Numbered from the stretch's first letter, positions 13,207 to 21,033 are shown. The stretch is DNA of 21,033 nt from Methanomicrobiales archaeon (GCA_012521035.1 JAAYND010000102.1:1-21033); one strand, 5' to 3'. Numbers and translations: made by a program. Notes: generated by a model from the sequence alone, not told the origin.

Positions 13207-14237
13207 AGGAGAAATTACGCAGACCGCTCCTCTTCCTGATCACCGTCGGCACCGGATCTCTGTTCATCATCATCGATGCCTCCGTAGATGTCATCATCGC
13301 GGGCACCATGCTTGCAGGATTCTTTGCGCTTATCATCACCGGCACGCTGAAGATCGCAGACCTAAAGCCTTCCCGCCTGCGCGCTGCGCTCCGGGAACGG
13401 CCGGAGATGAAGGAAGAGAAACCCGATCCCTCGCTCATCCGGCGGTTTGCCACCTCCGAGATCGACCTCGGCAGTATGTTTGGGACGCTCGCGACGTCGG
13501 TGCGGGAGGTGATCACGCATGCCCGCACCCCCGAAGGCGAGAAGAAGAGAGCGATCGAGGAGATCGATACCATGCTCGATCAGGCGGTCGACGACCCGGC
13601 AACCGCAAAGACCCCTGCGGATGTGGTCGACCCTCTCGCCGCGCTTGCGGACCTCGATCTCGATTCGCTGGACTCCCTTGACCTCGATGAGGATGCTGAC
13701 CCGGAGAGTGTATTCGGGTCTGACCGGATCTCCTCCCTCTCCGGGGAAGAGGCAGGCGCCGTATCAGAGATCCTCAGAGCGCACCAGAGCGAACTCGAGG
13801 AGCACGGTCTTCCCGATGGCTCCGGACTCGCCGCTGATCTCCTGGAACTGCCGGATATGAGTGCCCTCAGTGCGGAACTCTCCACGCTCGATGACCTCGA
13901 CTTCGATGAGATCGAGATCGAGGGTGAGGAGTTCGATGATGAGGGGATGGAGGACGAAGAGTTCGATGATGAGGAGACCGGGGGCGATGAATCCGCCCGG
14001 GATGGAGAGGACCTTGAAGAGGCGATCGAGCAACCGGTAGAGGTCTTTGATATGGTCTCTTTTGCCTCCGGCGGCGTGGTCGATAACGATCTGATCGCCT
14101 CGCTCAAATCAGACGTAAAGAAGAAGAAATTTGTGGAGGATATGAGTCTCGTCCGCGAGCTGCGGGGAGAGAAATACAACGCACAGGATCTCGCCAATGA
14201 GCTTGAAGAGATTCTCGCAATGCTGAAACCAAAGTGA
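13203..14237 (+). CDS. Unknown membrane-anchored acidic protein within the archaellum locus
   Basis: I do not recognise this 344-residue protein. It begins with MKEKLRR and two membrane helices (about 8-25 and 30-48). Positive residues on both outer ends place the remaining roughly 290 residues in the cytosol. A helical region (about 75-130) is followed by long acidic, probably disordered sequence. This includes a DLDLDSLDSLDLDED tract (about 150-164) and a twice-repeated EEFDDE (242-247 and 252-257). A basic KKKK patch (306-309) and a helical C-terminus (DLANELEEILAMLKP) end it. It overlaps arlJ by 4 bp and precedes cheF by about 20 bp. A role linking the motor platform, the ArlCE ring or the taxis proteins is an inference from position only. 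Confidence 0.85.
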   Translation: MKEKLRRPLLFLITVGTGSLFIIIDASVDVIIAGTMLAGFFALIITGTLKIADLKPSRLRAALRERPEMKEEKPDPSLIRRFATSEIDLGSMFGTLATSVREVITHARTPEGEKKRAIEEIDTMLDQAVDDPATAKTPADVVDPLAALADLDLDSLDSLDLDEDADPESVFGSDRISSLSGEEAGAVSEILRAHQSELEEHGLPDGSGLAADLLELPDMSALSAELSTLDDLDFDEIEIEGEEFDDEGMEDEEFDDEETGGDESARDGEDLEEAIEQPVEVFDMVSFASGGVVDNDLIASLKSDVKKKKFVEDMSLVRELRGEKYNAQDLANELEEILAMLKPK

Positions 14238-14256
14238 TGATACGGGAGGGAGCGCG

Positions 14257-15075
14257 ATGGCGATTATGAAATCTGTTCCGATAAAGGTTGAGCACGAAGG
14301 TAAATGGGTCCCGGCGACGATGGGCATCGGCGAAGACCGTATCCGTATCGGAGCTCCGCTCGATTGTGAGATCCCGTACCGGTCCATGGTCGATCTCGAG
14401 GCAAAGAAGAACCAGGTAACGATCGCCGCCGGCCCGGAGGCGGAGGAGGTCTACCGGATCGCGTCGGTGGAGAAGGTCCTCTCGGTCCTCAAGAAGTTCG
14501 TCATCACCCGGTGCAGTGCCTACCGGTTGAACGCTTTCTTCATGTCCCCTGCGATCCGTGGCGGGGTGCTCGTCCAGGACGCTCACTGGGAGAAGGGCGC
14601 GATCGCGGTCATGAAGACCGGTATATGGTTCATCAGCCAGGAGAACCAGGTCTGTATCCCCCTGGAGGATGTGACCGGCATCGAGCTCACGCGCCGTGAG
14701 ATCCAGGAGAAAGACCTCGACGTCGTGAAGATCGATCACCTCATCGAGAACGAGGTCGTGACGAGTTTCATCCTCTGCCCGAAGACGACGCTCCAGGTTC
14801 TCTACAACTTCCTCAACGAGGCGACACAGGGCTCCAGGTACGAAGGGGAACTCGACCCGCTGACCGGACAGGTAGCCATGCTGGTCTACAGCGGTATGGA
14901 CTCAAGCAGCATCGAGAACATGCTCAAACTCTCGCACAAAGACCTCGACGCCATCTATGAGCAACTCCTCACCACCGGATTTGCTGAAGTGATCTACATC
15001 AGAAAAGAGATACAATTGACCACGAAAGGCGTCCGGTATATCTCAGATGCGGTAAAATCGTCATCAAATCAGTAA
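14257..15075 (+). CDS. cheF: CheF archaeal taxis adaptor (DUF439 family)
   Basis: This 272-residue protein matches the archaea-specific CheF family. The N-terminal beta-rich domain contains MGIGEDRIRIG and a central region with MKTGIWFISQ and LEDVTGIELTRRE. The C-terminal part (about 200-265) is a winged-helix-like segment (QVAMLVYSGMDSSSIENML ... LTTKGVRYI). CheF binds both phospho-CheY and the ArlCDE proteins, so it transmits the taxis signal to the motor. GGGAGGGAG at about 14245-14253 is the ribosome-binding site for ATG 14257, and a second in-frame ATG at 14266 is less well spaced. Its location between the arl and che blocks fits its function. A separate promoter follows it. Confidence 0.88.
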   Translation: MAIMKSVPIKVEHEGKWVPATMGIGEDRIRIGAPLDCEIPYRSMVDLEAKKNQVTIAAGPEAEEVYRIASVEKVLSVLKKFVITRCSAYRLNAFFMSPAIRGGVLVQDAHWEKGAIAVMKTGIWFISQENQVCIPLEDVTGIELTRREIQEKDLDVVKIDHLIENEVVTSFILCPKTTLQVLYNFLNEATQGSRYEGELDPLTGQVAMLVYSGMDSSSIENMLKLSHKDLDAIYEQLLTTGFAEVIYIRKEIQLTTKGVRYISDAVKSSSNQ

Positions 15076-15100
15076 TATTATTTCCCGGAAACGCGAAGCG

Positions 15101-15110
15101 CTATATATGA
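15101..15110 (+). promoter_or_regulatory. Internal TATA box upstream of cheY
   Basis: CTATATATGA lies 32-41 bp before the cheY ATG (15142) in a 66-bp gap, the widest gap inside the locus. GGTG (15134-15137) 4 bp before the ATG is the ribosome-binding site. The che genes can therefore be transcribed separately from the arl genes. Confidence 0.6.
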
Positions 15111-15141
15111 AGCACTTCAAATAATCATTGAGTGGTGTTCG

Positions 15142-15504
15142 ATGGGGAGAATCCTGATCGTCGATGATACAATGTTTATGAGAACGCTGCTGAAGAACAT
15201 CCTCTTTTCAGGCGGGCATGACATTGTTGGTGAGGCTGCTGATGGCGCAGAGGCGGTTGCCAGGTACCAGGAACTCAAACCCGACCTCGTCACGATGGAT
15301 GTCGTTATGCCGAAGGTGAACGGGATCGAGGCGCTCAAAGCCATCAAAGCCGCCGATCCCGGGGCGAAAGTCATCATGTGCACAGCGGTCGGTCAGGAGC
15401 AGATGGTGAAGCTTGCTATCAGGAGCGGTGCGAGGGGCTACATCGTCAAACCCTTCCAGGCTCCAAAGGTTCTCGAGGAAGTTAAGAACGTTCTCAGTGC
15501 GTGA
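15142..15504 (+). CDS. cheY: CheY chemotaxis response regulator
   Basis: This 120-residue single receiver domain has the acidic pair Asp8/Asp9 (LIVDD), the phosphoacceptor Asp53 (VTMDVVMP), Thr81 (MCTA) and Lys103 (VKPF), all conserved. Phosphorylated by CheA, archaeal CheY binds CheF and through it the ArlCE ring to switch rotation. It has its own promoter. Its stop codon overlaps a possible GTG start of cheB, and the cheB ATG is only 2 bp further. Confidence 0.93.
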   Translation: MGRILIVDDTMFMRTLLKNILFSGGHDIVGEAADGAEAVARYQELKPDLVTMDVVMPKVNGIEALKAIKAADPGAKVIMCTAVGQEQMVKLAIRSGARGYIVKPFQAPKVLEEVKNVLSA

Positions 15505-15506
15505 TC

Positions 15507-16532
15507 ATGATACGGGTTCTGGTCGTCGATGACTCTCTCTTCATCCGGACGATCCTTCGCGACATGCTCAAAGACAGCCCCGATATTGAGGTAGTCGGGA
15601 CGGCGGTCAACGGTATCGATGCCCTTGCAAAGATAGCCGACCTGAAACCCGACGTCGTCACCCTCGATATCGAGATGCCCCGGATGGGCGGTCTTGAGGT
15701 TCTTGAGACCCTCCGGCAGGAGAGCAGAGGACCGAAGGTTATCGTTTTGAGCACGCTGACGTCCCGGCACGCCGATATGACCCACCAGGCGCTCCGTCTC
15801 GGGGCCGACGACTTCATGCTCAAACCCCGGGACGTCCCGAAGGTGCGGGGCATCGAGAGGGAACTCATCCAGAAGATCAGAAACCTCGTATCGCTCCCCA
15901 CGATCGTTAAACCCCGGGAGGTCCAGCGGAACAACGCCGATGCGGTGGTGCTGATCGGCTCGTCCGCCGGGGGGCCGCCGATGCTCGATACACTCCTCTC
16001 CACGCTCCCACCAGACCTTCCCGCAGCAGTCGTCATCACCCAGCATATGCCCGAGGGATTCACCGCGTCCCTCGCCGAACGCCTGAACCGCATCTCGCCC
16101 CTGCCGGTGAGAGAGACCGTAAACGGGGATGCCCTGCAGGCCGGGACCGCCTTTGTATCAAAAGCCGGGTACCACACCGTGATCTCGAGGGTCTATGCGG
16201 CCGCCGGGAGGAACCACGGCCGGATCATCCACTCGACCGCTCCCCCCCTGCATGCGGTCAGGCCGGCCGTCGATACGACGTTTACCTCTGCCGCGAATGT
16301 CTTTGGACCGCGCACGGTCTCGGTGATCCTCTCCGGGATGGGGAGCGATGGCGGTGAGGGCACCCTCGCGGTGAAGACTGCGGGTGGCACCACGATGGCC
16401 TGTGCTGAGGATGACTGCCTCGTCTACGGGATGGCGCGGTCGGCTATCGCCAGGGGCAGTGTCGATAAGGTGGTGCCGCTTGAGGGTCTTTCGCGCGAGA
16501 TTGTGCGGGCGGTCAGGAGGCTGGGACCATGA
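15507..16532 (+). CDS. cheB: CheB receptor methylesterase/deamidase
   Basis: The protein is 341 residues from ATG 15507 (MIRVLVVDDS); a GTG at 15501 would add two residues. The N-terminal receiver domain has Asp8/Asp9 and phosphoacceptor Asp54 (VTLDIEMP). A linker leads to the C-terminal methylesterase domain with the catalytic triad: Ser153 in GSSAGGP, His180 in QHMPEG and Asp281 in GMGSDGG. It demethylates chemoreceptors to reset sensitivity and is activated by CheA. The last 4 bp overlap cheA (ATGA). The opposing CheR methyltransferase is not encoded in this window. Confidence 0.93.
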   Translation: MIRVLVVDDSLFIRTILRDMLKDSPDIEVVGTAVNGIDALAKIADLKPDVVTLDIEMPRMGGLEVLETLRQESRGPKVIVLSTLTSRHADMTHQALRLGADDFMLKPRDVPKVRGIERELIQKIRNLVSLPTIVKPREVQRNNADAVVLIGSSAGGPPMLDTLLSTLPPDLPAAVVITQHMPEGFTASLAERLNRISPLPVRETVNGDALQAGTAFVSKAGYHTVISRVYAAAGRNHGRIIHSTAPPLHAVRPAVDTTFTSAANVFGPRTVSVILSGMGSDGGEGTLAVKTAGGTTMACAEDDCLVYGMARSAIARGSVDKVVPLEGLSREIVRAVRRLGP

Positions 16533-18400
16533 TCGATGAAGATGTATACCGGAAACTCTTTGTTGAGGAGTCACGGGAGAACCACGAGAATATCGTACGC
16601 AGTCTCCTCCTCCTGGAGAGCGGGGAGGACCAGCAGACTGCTATCGATGAGATCTTCCGGTCCGCTCATACGCTCAAGGGGATGTCGGCATCGATGGGTT
16701 TTGATGCGATGGAGCATCTCTGCCACTCGATGGAGGATGTCTTCTCGCTCATCCGTAGCGGCCGGTGCGAGGTGACCGTCCCGCTCACCGACCTCCTGCT
16801 CACCTGCACAGACGCGATCGAGGTGATGCTGGATGAGATCGAGGCCGGCGGGAGACCTTCGGATGAGGTCTCCGGGAGCCTGGTGCAGGATCTCCGGGCG
16901 TTCACCGATGAGGAGGTGTCGCATGAACCCCCACCCCTCCACCCGACCCCTGATAGCGAACCGGCGAGTGGGCCCGTCTACACGCTCTCCGTCGCTATCG
17001 ACCCTGCCTCTGCCATGAAAGACGTCAGGGCGATGCTGCTTCTGCAGAACCTTGATGAGATCGGGACGGTCCTCGGGACGACGCCCGCCCGGGACCTCAT
17101 CGAGGACGGGAAGTTTGACGGTCCGTTTGAGATCCGGATCGCAAGCGAGGCCGGGGAGGATGCGCTCCGGACGGTCGCCTCCGGCCCCGAGACCTCGCTC
17201 CTCTCACTCTCGGGGGTGCCGGAACCCGGGCATCCGGCGCCAGAGCCCGCCCGGGGTGAGAAGAGCCGCGAGATCAAGAACATCCGTGTCGATATCCAGC
17301 GGCTCGACCAGATGATGAACCTCGTCGAGGACCTGGTGATCAACCGCGGAAGGCTCGAACAGATTGCGAGGAAGCACGGTATCAAGGAGTTTGATGAGGC
17401 GCTGAGTATGATCGGCCGATCGGTCTCGGACCTCCAGAACCTCATGATGGGGATCCGGATGATGCCGCTCGACCGCATATTCAACCGCTTCCCCCGTGTC
17501 GTGCGGGACGTCGCGGCCCACGACGGGAAGGAGGTCGAGTTCACCATCGAGGGTGGCGAGACCGAACTCGACCGGGGCATGATGGATGGACTCTCCGACC
17601 CGCTCCTGCATATCGTCCGGAACGCCGTCAACCACGGGATCGAGCTCCCGGAGGTCCGCGAGGCTGCCGGGAAGCCACGGAAGGGGTCGATTAGGCTCGC
17701 TGCACGGAGGGACAGGGATAACGTCATCATCGAGGTCGCGGATGACGGTGCCGGCATCGATCCTGAGAGGCTCCGGGAGAAGGCGGTGAGGCAGGGCACC
17801 ATGACGCCCGAAGCAGCGGCGGTTGCAACAGATGAAGACCTCATCAACCTGCTCTTCGAACCCGGGTTCAGCACGACCGAGGCGATCACCGATATCAGCG
17901 GCAGGGGTGTCGGTCTCGATGTGGTCAGGAAGACCATCGAGTCGCTCAAGGGGACCATCGAGGTCGAGTCCGAGCCCGGGCGGGGGACAGTGTTTGAGCT
18001 GATGCTGCCCCCGACGATGGCGATCATCGATGTCATGATGGTGCAGATCAACGCAAGGCGGTGCGCAATCCCGATCACCAACGTCGTCGAGGTGGCACTG
18101 GCCCGGCCGGAAGCGATCCACCGGATCGGCGATGCTGAGACGATCCTGCTCCGCGATGAGATCCTCCCCATGTACCGCCTTGAGGATATGTTTGGCCTGT
18201 CGCAGAGGTGTGATACGCTTGTCGTGCTGCAGAACAGCGGCAGGAAATGCTGTATCGCCGTCGATACCGTGGACGGCCAGCAGGAAGTGGTGGTGAAACC
18301 GCTCTCCCGCCTCGCAGGAAGCTGCCGGGGGATCAGCGGGATCACCATCCCGGGAGACGGCGAGGTTGTGCCGGTTCTCGATGTGAACACGATCGTGTAG
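16529..18400 (+). CDS. cheA: CheA chemotaxis histidine kinase
   Basis: This 623-residue kinase has the usual domain order. P1 Hpt carries phospho-accepting His47 (RSAHTLKG). A Pro-rich linker is followed by a P2 CheY-binding domain (about 150-225, VYTLSVAID ... VRAMLLLQNLDEIG). P3 is the dimerisation helices (about 250-320). P4 is the ATPase, with N-box HIVRNAVNH (361-369), DDGAG (405-409), FEPGFSTTE and GRGVGLDV (458-465). P5 is the CheW-like regulatory domain ending ...VVPVLDVNTIV. No key residue is missing. It phosphorylates CheY and CheB in response to receptors, which, like CheW, are encoded elsewhere. Translation is coupled to cheB. Confidence 0.94.
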   Translation: MIDEDVYRKLFVEESRENHENIVRSLLLLESGEDQQTAIDEIFRSAHTLKGMSASMGFDAMEHLCHSMEDVFSLIRSGRCEVTVPLTDLLLTCTDAIEVMLDEIEAGGRPSDEVSGSLVQDLRAFTDEEVSHEPPPLHPTPDSEPASGPVYTLSVAIDPASAMKDVRAMLLLQNLDEIGTVLGTTPARDLIEDGKFDGPFEIRIASEAGEDALRTVASGPETSLLSLSGVPEPGHPAPEPARGEKSREIKNIRVDIQRLDQMMNLVEDLVINRGRLEQIARKHGIKEFDEALSMIGRSVSDLQNLMMGIRMMPLDRIFNRFPRVVRDVAAHDGKEVEFTIEGGETELDRGMMDGLSDPLLHIVRNAVNHGIELPEVREAAGKPRKGSIRLAARRDRDNVIIEVADDGAGIDPERLREKAVRQGTMTPEAAAVATDEDLINLLFEPGFSTTEAITDISGRGVGLDVVRKTIESLKGTIEVESEPGRGTVFELMLPPTMAIIDVMMVQINARRCAIPITNVVEVALARPEAIHRIGDAETILLRDEILPMYRLEDMFGLSQRCDTLVVLQNSGRKCCIAVDTVDGQQEVVVKPLSRLAGSCRGISGITIPGDGEVVPVLDVNTIV

Positions 18401-18412
18401 GAGGAGTATTTC

Positions 18413-19027
18413 ATGGAACTTGACCTGTTTCAGGCTGATGCGCTGAGGGAGCTCGGGAACATCGGTGCGGCGCACGCTGCGACAAGCCTCTCGCAGATGT
18501 TGATGAGCCCGATTGATATGACGGTGCCGGAGGTGCAGGTGGTTGATATCGCGGATATGCACAACTACATCGGGAATGAGATAGCGGCTATTGTCGTCTT
18601 CCAGATCCAGGGTGAGGTCGCCGACGGGGGCTATATCGTCGTCAGCATGCCACAGGAGACCGTCATCCGGTTGACGAACCTGATGCTCGGCACCACGGGT
18701 GTCGACCGCGAGATAAACGAGATGGACCAGAGCGCCGCGATCGAGATAGGGAATATCATGATATCGGCGTTTCTTGATGCGACCGCCGAGCTCCTGGAGA
18801 TCGTCATGTTGCCGAGCCCGCCGGCGCTGGCTATCGATATGGCGCATGCTGCTTTTGAGTCGATCATAGCCCAGATGGCCGGCGATGTGAACGATATCCT
18901 GATATTCAACACCGAGCTTACGAGCGAGGCGCCGCCCATCTATGGGGGTATCTACATGCTCCCGAAGCCTGAGCTCATGCAACAGTTGTTCACCCTGCTG
19001 GATGACCTGATGACGTCAACCGCCTGA
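18413..19027 (+). CDS. cheC: CheC CheY-phosphatase
   Basis: This 204-residue protein has both CheC active-site motifs. The first has Glu13, Asn16 and Pro39 (D-x3-E-x2-N-x22-P). The second has Ser107, Glu111, Asn114 and Pro137 with the same spacing. It dephosphorylates CheY-P and is stimulated by CheD, encoded next. The ribosome-binding site AGGAGGAG (18399-18406) is the strongest in the locus and begins in the cheA stop codon. The length is that of the two-site CheC class. It could alternatively be called a CheX/FliY-type phosphatase, but the paired sites favour CheC. Confidence 0.92.
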   Translation: MELDLFQADALRELGNIGAAHAATSLSQMLMSPIDMTVPEVQVVDIADMHNYIGNEIAAIVVFQIQGEVADGGYIVVSMPQETVIRLTNLMLGTTGVDREINEMDQSAAIEIGNIMISAFLDATAELLEIVMLPSPPALAIDMAHAAFESIIAQMAGDVNDILIFNTELTSEAPPIYGGIYMLPKPELMQQLFTLLDDLMTSTA

Positions 19028-19045
19028 ACGGGTGCCCGGGATCTC

Positions 19046-19540
19046 ATGAATAACAATTTTTTTAGTGAGAAGACGGCTGTAATCCTGGGTCTTGGCGAGC
19101 TCCGGGTCGGGACGTGCCCGATGGGGACGATAGGGCTTGGTTCATGCATCGCGCTCATTCTACACGACCAGAGGCAATCGTTCGGGGGGCTTGCACACAT
19201 CATGCTCCCGGAGAGTCGCGGGAACCGCGATCGGCCCGGCAAGTTCGCAGATACCGCCATATATACCCTCCTCCAGGAGATGGAGGGGGGCGGGAGCACG
19301 GTGTCTGCGATCACGGCGAGTGTCATCGGCGGTGCGAGCATGTTTGAGTACTCGGCGAACTCCCTGAACATCGGGGAGAGGAATATTGTTGCCGTGAAGG
19401 ATCTGCTCGGTGACGTGGGTATCAGGATCGCGTATGAGGAGACCGGCGGGAGGGTTGGTCGTTCGGTGTATTACTGGCCTGAGAAGAAGGGTCGCCTGAT
19501 CATCAAGAGGGCGGACGGGACATGCGTCGAGTTCTCGTAG
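19046..19540 (+). CDS. cheD: CheD chemoreceptor glutamine deamidase
   Basis: This 164-residue protein has the CheD catalytic triad at the family spacing: Thr28, Cys34 in LGSCI and His51 in AHIMLP. GGASMF and the GGRVGRSVYY region are also typical. CheD deamidates receptor glutamines and binds CheC, raising its phosphatase activity. The two genes are adjacent, as in many bacteria and archaea. The ribosome-binding site is weak. The end of the gene overlaps the start of the propeller gene by 19 bp. Confidence 0.93.
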   Translation: MNNNFFSEKTAVILGLGELRVGTCPMGTIGLGSCIALILHDQRQSFGGLAHIMLPESRGNRDRPGKFADTAIYTLLQEMEGGGSTVSAITASVIGGASMFEYSANSLNIGERNIVAVKDLLGDVGIRIAYEETGGRVGRSVYYWPEKKGRLIIKRADGTCVEFS

Positions 19541-20775
19541 TCTTCCTGGCGATCCTTCTTGTTCCTGTATCTTCAGCCATCTACGTCGAGGTCCCCGACT
19601 ACTGGAGCGGTATAGCGTCTGCCGGGGTGCAGGATGTGATCAACGGTCGGTACGGGGATGTCATATTCGCGACCGACAGCGGGATCTCTGTGTATACGGC
19701 GAACGGGACCTGGTACTCGGTCAACGCGAGGCATCCGGGTGAGACCGCTTACGGGTGGGTTTCGCCCGGGTGTGATATGGTGAGCGCTCTTGCCCTGGAC
19801 TCTACCGGCCGCCTCTGGATCGGGTATCCGAACGGGCTTCAGTTCCAGACCCGGGCGGGGTATGAGTCCATCCAGGATCAGCATCTCCTCAAGAATCTCG
19901 GCATCAACTGTCTGGCGCGGTGGGGGGATGAGATCTGGATAGCCACCGGGCGGGCCGGCCTCCACCGCTACCATGACGGGAACTGGACGTGGTTCAAACC
20001 GGGTGGGCAGGAGAACCCCGGGTGTTACACTATCAAGAGCATGGTGGTCGATGCCGCGAGCGATACGCTCGTCATCGGATCGGAGCGCGATGGTGTCTGG
20101 ATGCTCCAGGACAGGGCCGGGGAGATCCGGTTTGAGCCGGTGGTCTATGCGGAGGACCGGGATTTTGATGCACCGTCAGGTGTGGCGGTCGATGCTGCCG
20201 GCGATACCGTTGTGGCTGAGGGGGAACCGGTCCGGAGGATATCTGAGGTGCGGGCCGATCCCTTCGGGGGTGTCTACCTCTTCAACAACACGGTCGTCCT
20301 CCGGTACGTCCCGGGCGCGGGGGCGATTCCTGTCGTTCATGCTCGCGATCTCAGTGCGTTCCCGGTCATCATCAACGATATCGCGGCAACGCCGGACGGA
20401 GTGCTCCTTATCGCGTCCGATAACGGTATATACGGATGGGAGGGGTCGCGCGTCGTCATGCACGTCACGTCGGGGGACGGCATCCGATCAAACGCCGTCA
20501 AGAGGCTCTTCGTCGATGCTTACGGCCGGTGCTGGTTTGTGGTGCCGGGGAATGTGGGATATTTGCCGGCGGCGACGGGCCTGGCCTCCCTTGACCTGAA
20601 GCCTGCGGGGACGCCAGACGTGCCGGCGACCGTCTCGACAATCGCCCCACCAGTTGCGCCGGTGACTGAGTCTCCGGCGCTGGAGGAGGGGGGCGGGGTG
20701 ATCGAGAGGGTTTGGGCGGTTCTTATGGAGTGGATCGGGAAGGTGAGTGGTGGAAGGATCGGGAGGGTGTCGTAG
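19522..20775 (+). CDS. Secreted beta-propeller protein coupled to cheD
   Basis: This 417-residue protein has a clear signal peptide (about 1-19, RRVLVVFLAILLVPVSSA). Repeated units follow of the form G-x-(V/L)-(W/Y/I)-(I/F)-A/G-x-x-x-G-(I/L), for example VIFATDSGISVY, LWIGYPNGL, IWIATGRAGLHRY, LVIGSERDGVWML and LLIASDNGIYGW. Six or seven such blades would make one propeller of the kind seen in the sensor parts of hybrid histidine kinases (Reg_prop-like), here without a kinase. A Pro/Thr-rich stretch (about 355-375) and an amphipathic C-terminus follow, with no clear membrane anchor. It starts inside cheD, so it is co-translated with the taxis genes. Its function is unknown; an extracellular partner of the archaellum base or a ligand-binding protein are guesses. 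Confidence 0.82.
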   Translation: MRRVLVVFLAILLVPVSSAIYVEVPDYWSGIASAGVQDVINGRYGDVIFATDSGISVYTANGTWYSVNARHPGETAYGWVSPGCDMVSALALDSTGRLWIGYPNGLQFQTRAGYESIQDQHLLKNLGINCLARWGDEIWIATGRAGLHRYHDGNWTWFKPGGQENPGCYTIKSMVVDAASDTLVIGSERDGVWMLQDRAGEIRFEPVVYAEDRDFDAPSGVAVDAAGDTVVAEGEPVRRISEVRADPFGGVYLFNNTVVLRYVPGAGAIPVVHARDLSAFPVIINDIAATPDGVLLIASDNGIYGWEGSRVVMHVTSGDGIRSNAVKRLFVDAYGRCWFVVPGNVGYLPAATGLASLDLKPAGTPDVPATVSTIAPPVAPVTESPALEEGGGVIERVWAVLMEWIGKVSGGRIGRVS

Positions 20776-20783
20776 GCGGGAGG

Positions 20784-20911
20784 GTGTATAGATCGCCTTT
20801 CGCGGTTGCGCCCCGCTGGGCTCTTGTCACGAGAACCTCCGATCCGGGGCGGGGGTTCTGTGGAGGGGCTAATCTGGTTTTCTTTGGCGGAGTGGGGGAG
20901 AGAGGAAAGCG
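20784..20911. repeat. 128-bp direct repeat, copy 1
   Basis: The unit starts GTGTATAGATCGCC and shares its first 24 bases exactly with the next copy. It then has a G/A change, the shared CGCCCC, and similar GGGCTCTTGYCACGAGAA. In the middle is a hairpin: AACCTCC (20834-20840), a 10-nt loop, then GGGGGTT (20851-20857), 7 bp including one G-T wobble. The second half (TGTGGAGGG ... TGGTT) is conserved less well. It begins 9 bp after the propeller gene stop, so it may also act in 3'-end formation. Confidence 0.75.
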
Positions 20912-21033
20912 GTGTATAGATCGCCTTTCGCGGTTACGCCCCACCAGGGCTCTTGCCACGAGAACTCCCGCTCCTGCGCGGGAGCCTTGTGGAGGGACTG
21001 TGTGGTTCTCTTCGCCGGGGAGGGAGTTCCCTC
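20912..21033. repeat. 128-bp direct repeat, copy 2 (runs off the window)
   Basis: This is the second, tandem copy. Its hairpin is CTCCCGC (20965-20971), loop TCCTGC, GCGGGAG (20978-20984), a perfect 7-bp stem whose sequence differs from that of copy 1 while pairing is kept. The copy is cut by the window edge, so more units may follow. Confidence 0.75.

Noticed and set aside
13580..14197. Long open frame on the minus strand, very serine-rich
   Set aside because: It is the antisense of the Asp/Glu-rich coding region (GAx codons read backwards give Ser). It has no start context or domain.
16978..18982. Long minus-strand frames opposite cheA and cheC
   Set aside because: These are shadows of GC-rich codons. 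The plus strand carries complete CheA and CheC with all motifs.

Overview
The window looks like a GC-rich euryarchaeal methanogen of the order Methanomicrobiales, most likely a Methanoculleus-like genome. This is inferred from the gene families and codon style, not from a search. The pointers are a fused ArlCE archaellum protein, the archaea-only chemotaxis adaptor CheF, TATA-type promoters close to start codons, and GGTG/AGGTGA ribosome-binding sites.

Left third (1 to about 6860): an accessory, decaying region. It holds the tail of an IS transposase and a deleted copy of a DUF234-type ATPase locus. Next come a MNT-type nucleotidyltransferase, a small membrane zinc-ribbon protein, and an M48 metalloprotease with three zinc ribbons. 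Then there is a second MNT antitoxin-like gene whose HEPN toxin partner survives only as a 36-codon stub, followed by fragments of other genes. The region ends with the full-length copy of the DUF234 ATPase locus. The two ATPase loci form a direct repeat. Copy 1 differs from copy 2 by a clean 1148-bp deletion between 7-bp TGCCCGG repeats. Both copies carry an unexplained cluster of about a dozen TTTRCAC heptamers upstream.

Middle (about 6860-7237): an intergenic region with a perfect 9-bp inverted repeat, a canonical G-quadruplex motif on the minus strand, a TATA box and a 12-bp palindrome at the expected transcription start of the archaellum operon.

Right two thirds (7238-20775): one long, tightly packed, co-directional archaellum-plus-chemotaxis locus in the order arlCE, arlG-like, arlF-like, arlH, arlI, arlJ, an unknown membrane-anchored acidic protein, cheF, cheY, cheB, cheA, cheC, cheD, and a secreted beta-propeller protein. 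ArlH, ArlI and ArlJ form the motor and export platform, ArlF and ArlG are the stator-like pseudoperiplasmic proteins, and ArlCE forms the switch ring. CheF links that ring to CheY. CheA phosphorylates CheY and CheB, and CheB, CheC and CheD handle adaptation. Archaellins, the prepilin peptidase, CheW, CheR and receptors are not in the window. The two unassigned genes embedded in this locus (13203-14237 and 19522-20775) are the best candidates for undescribed components of the archaellum or taxis machinery.

Right edge (20784-21033): two copies of a 128-bp direct repeat, each with a hairpin whose sequence differs but whose pairing is kept. The second copy runs off the window.
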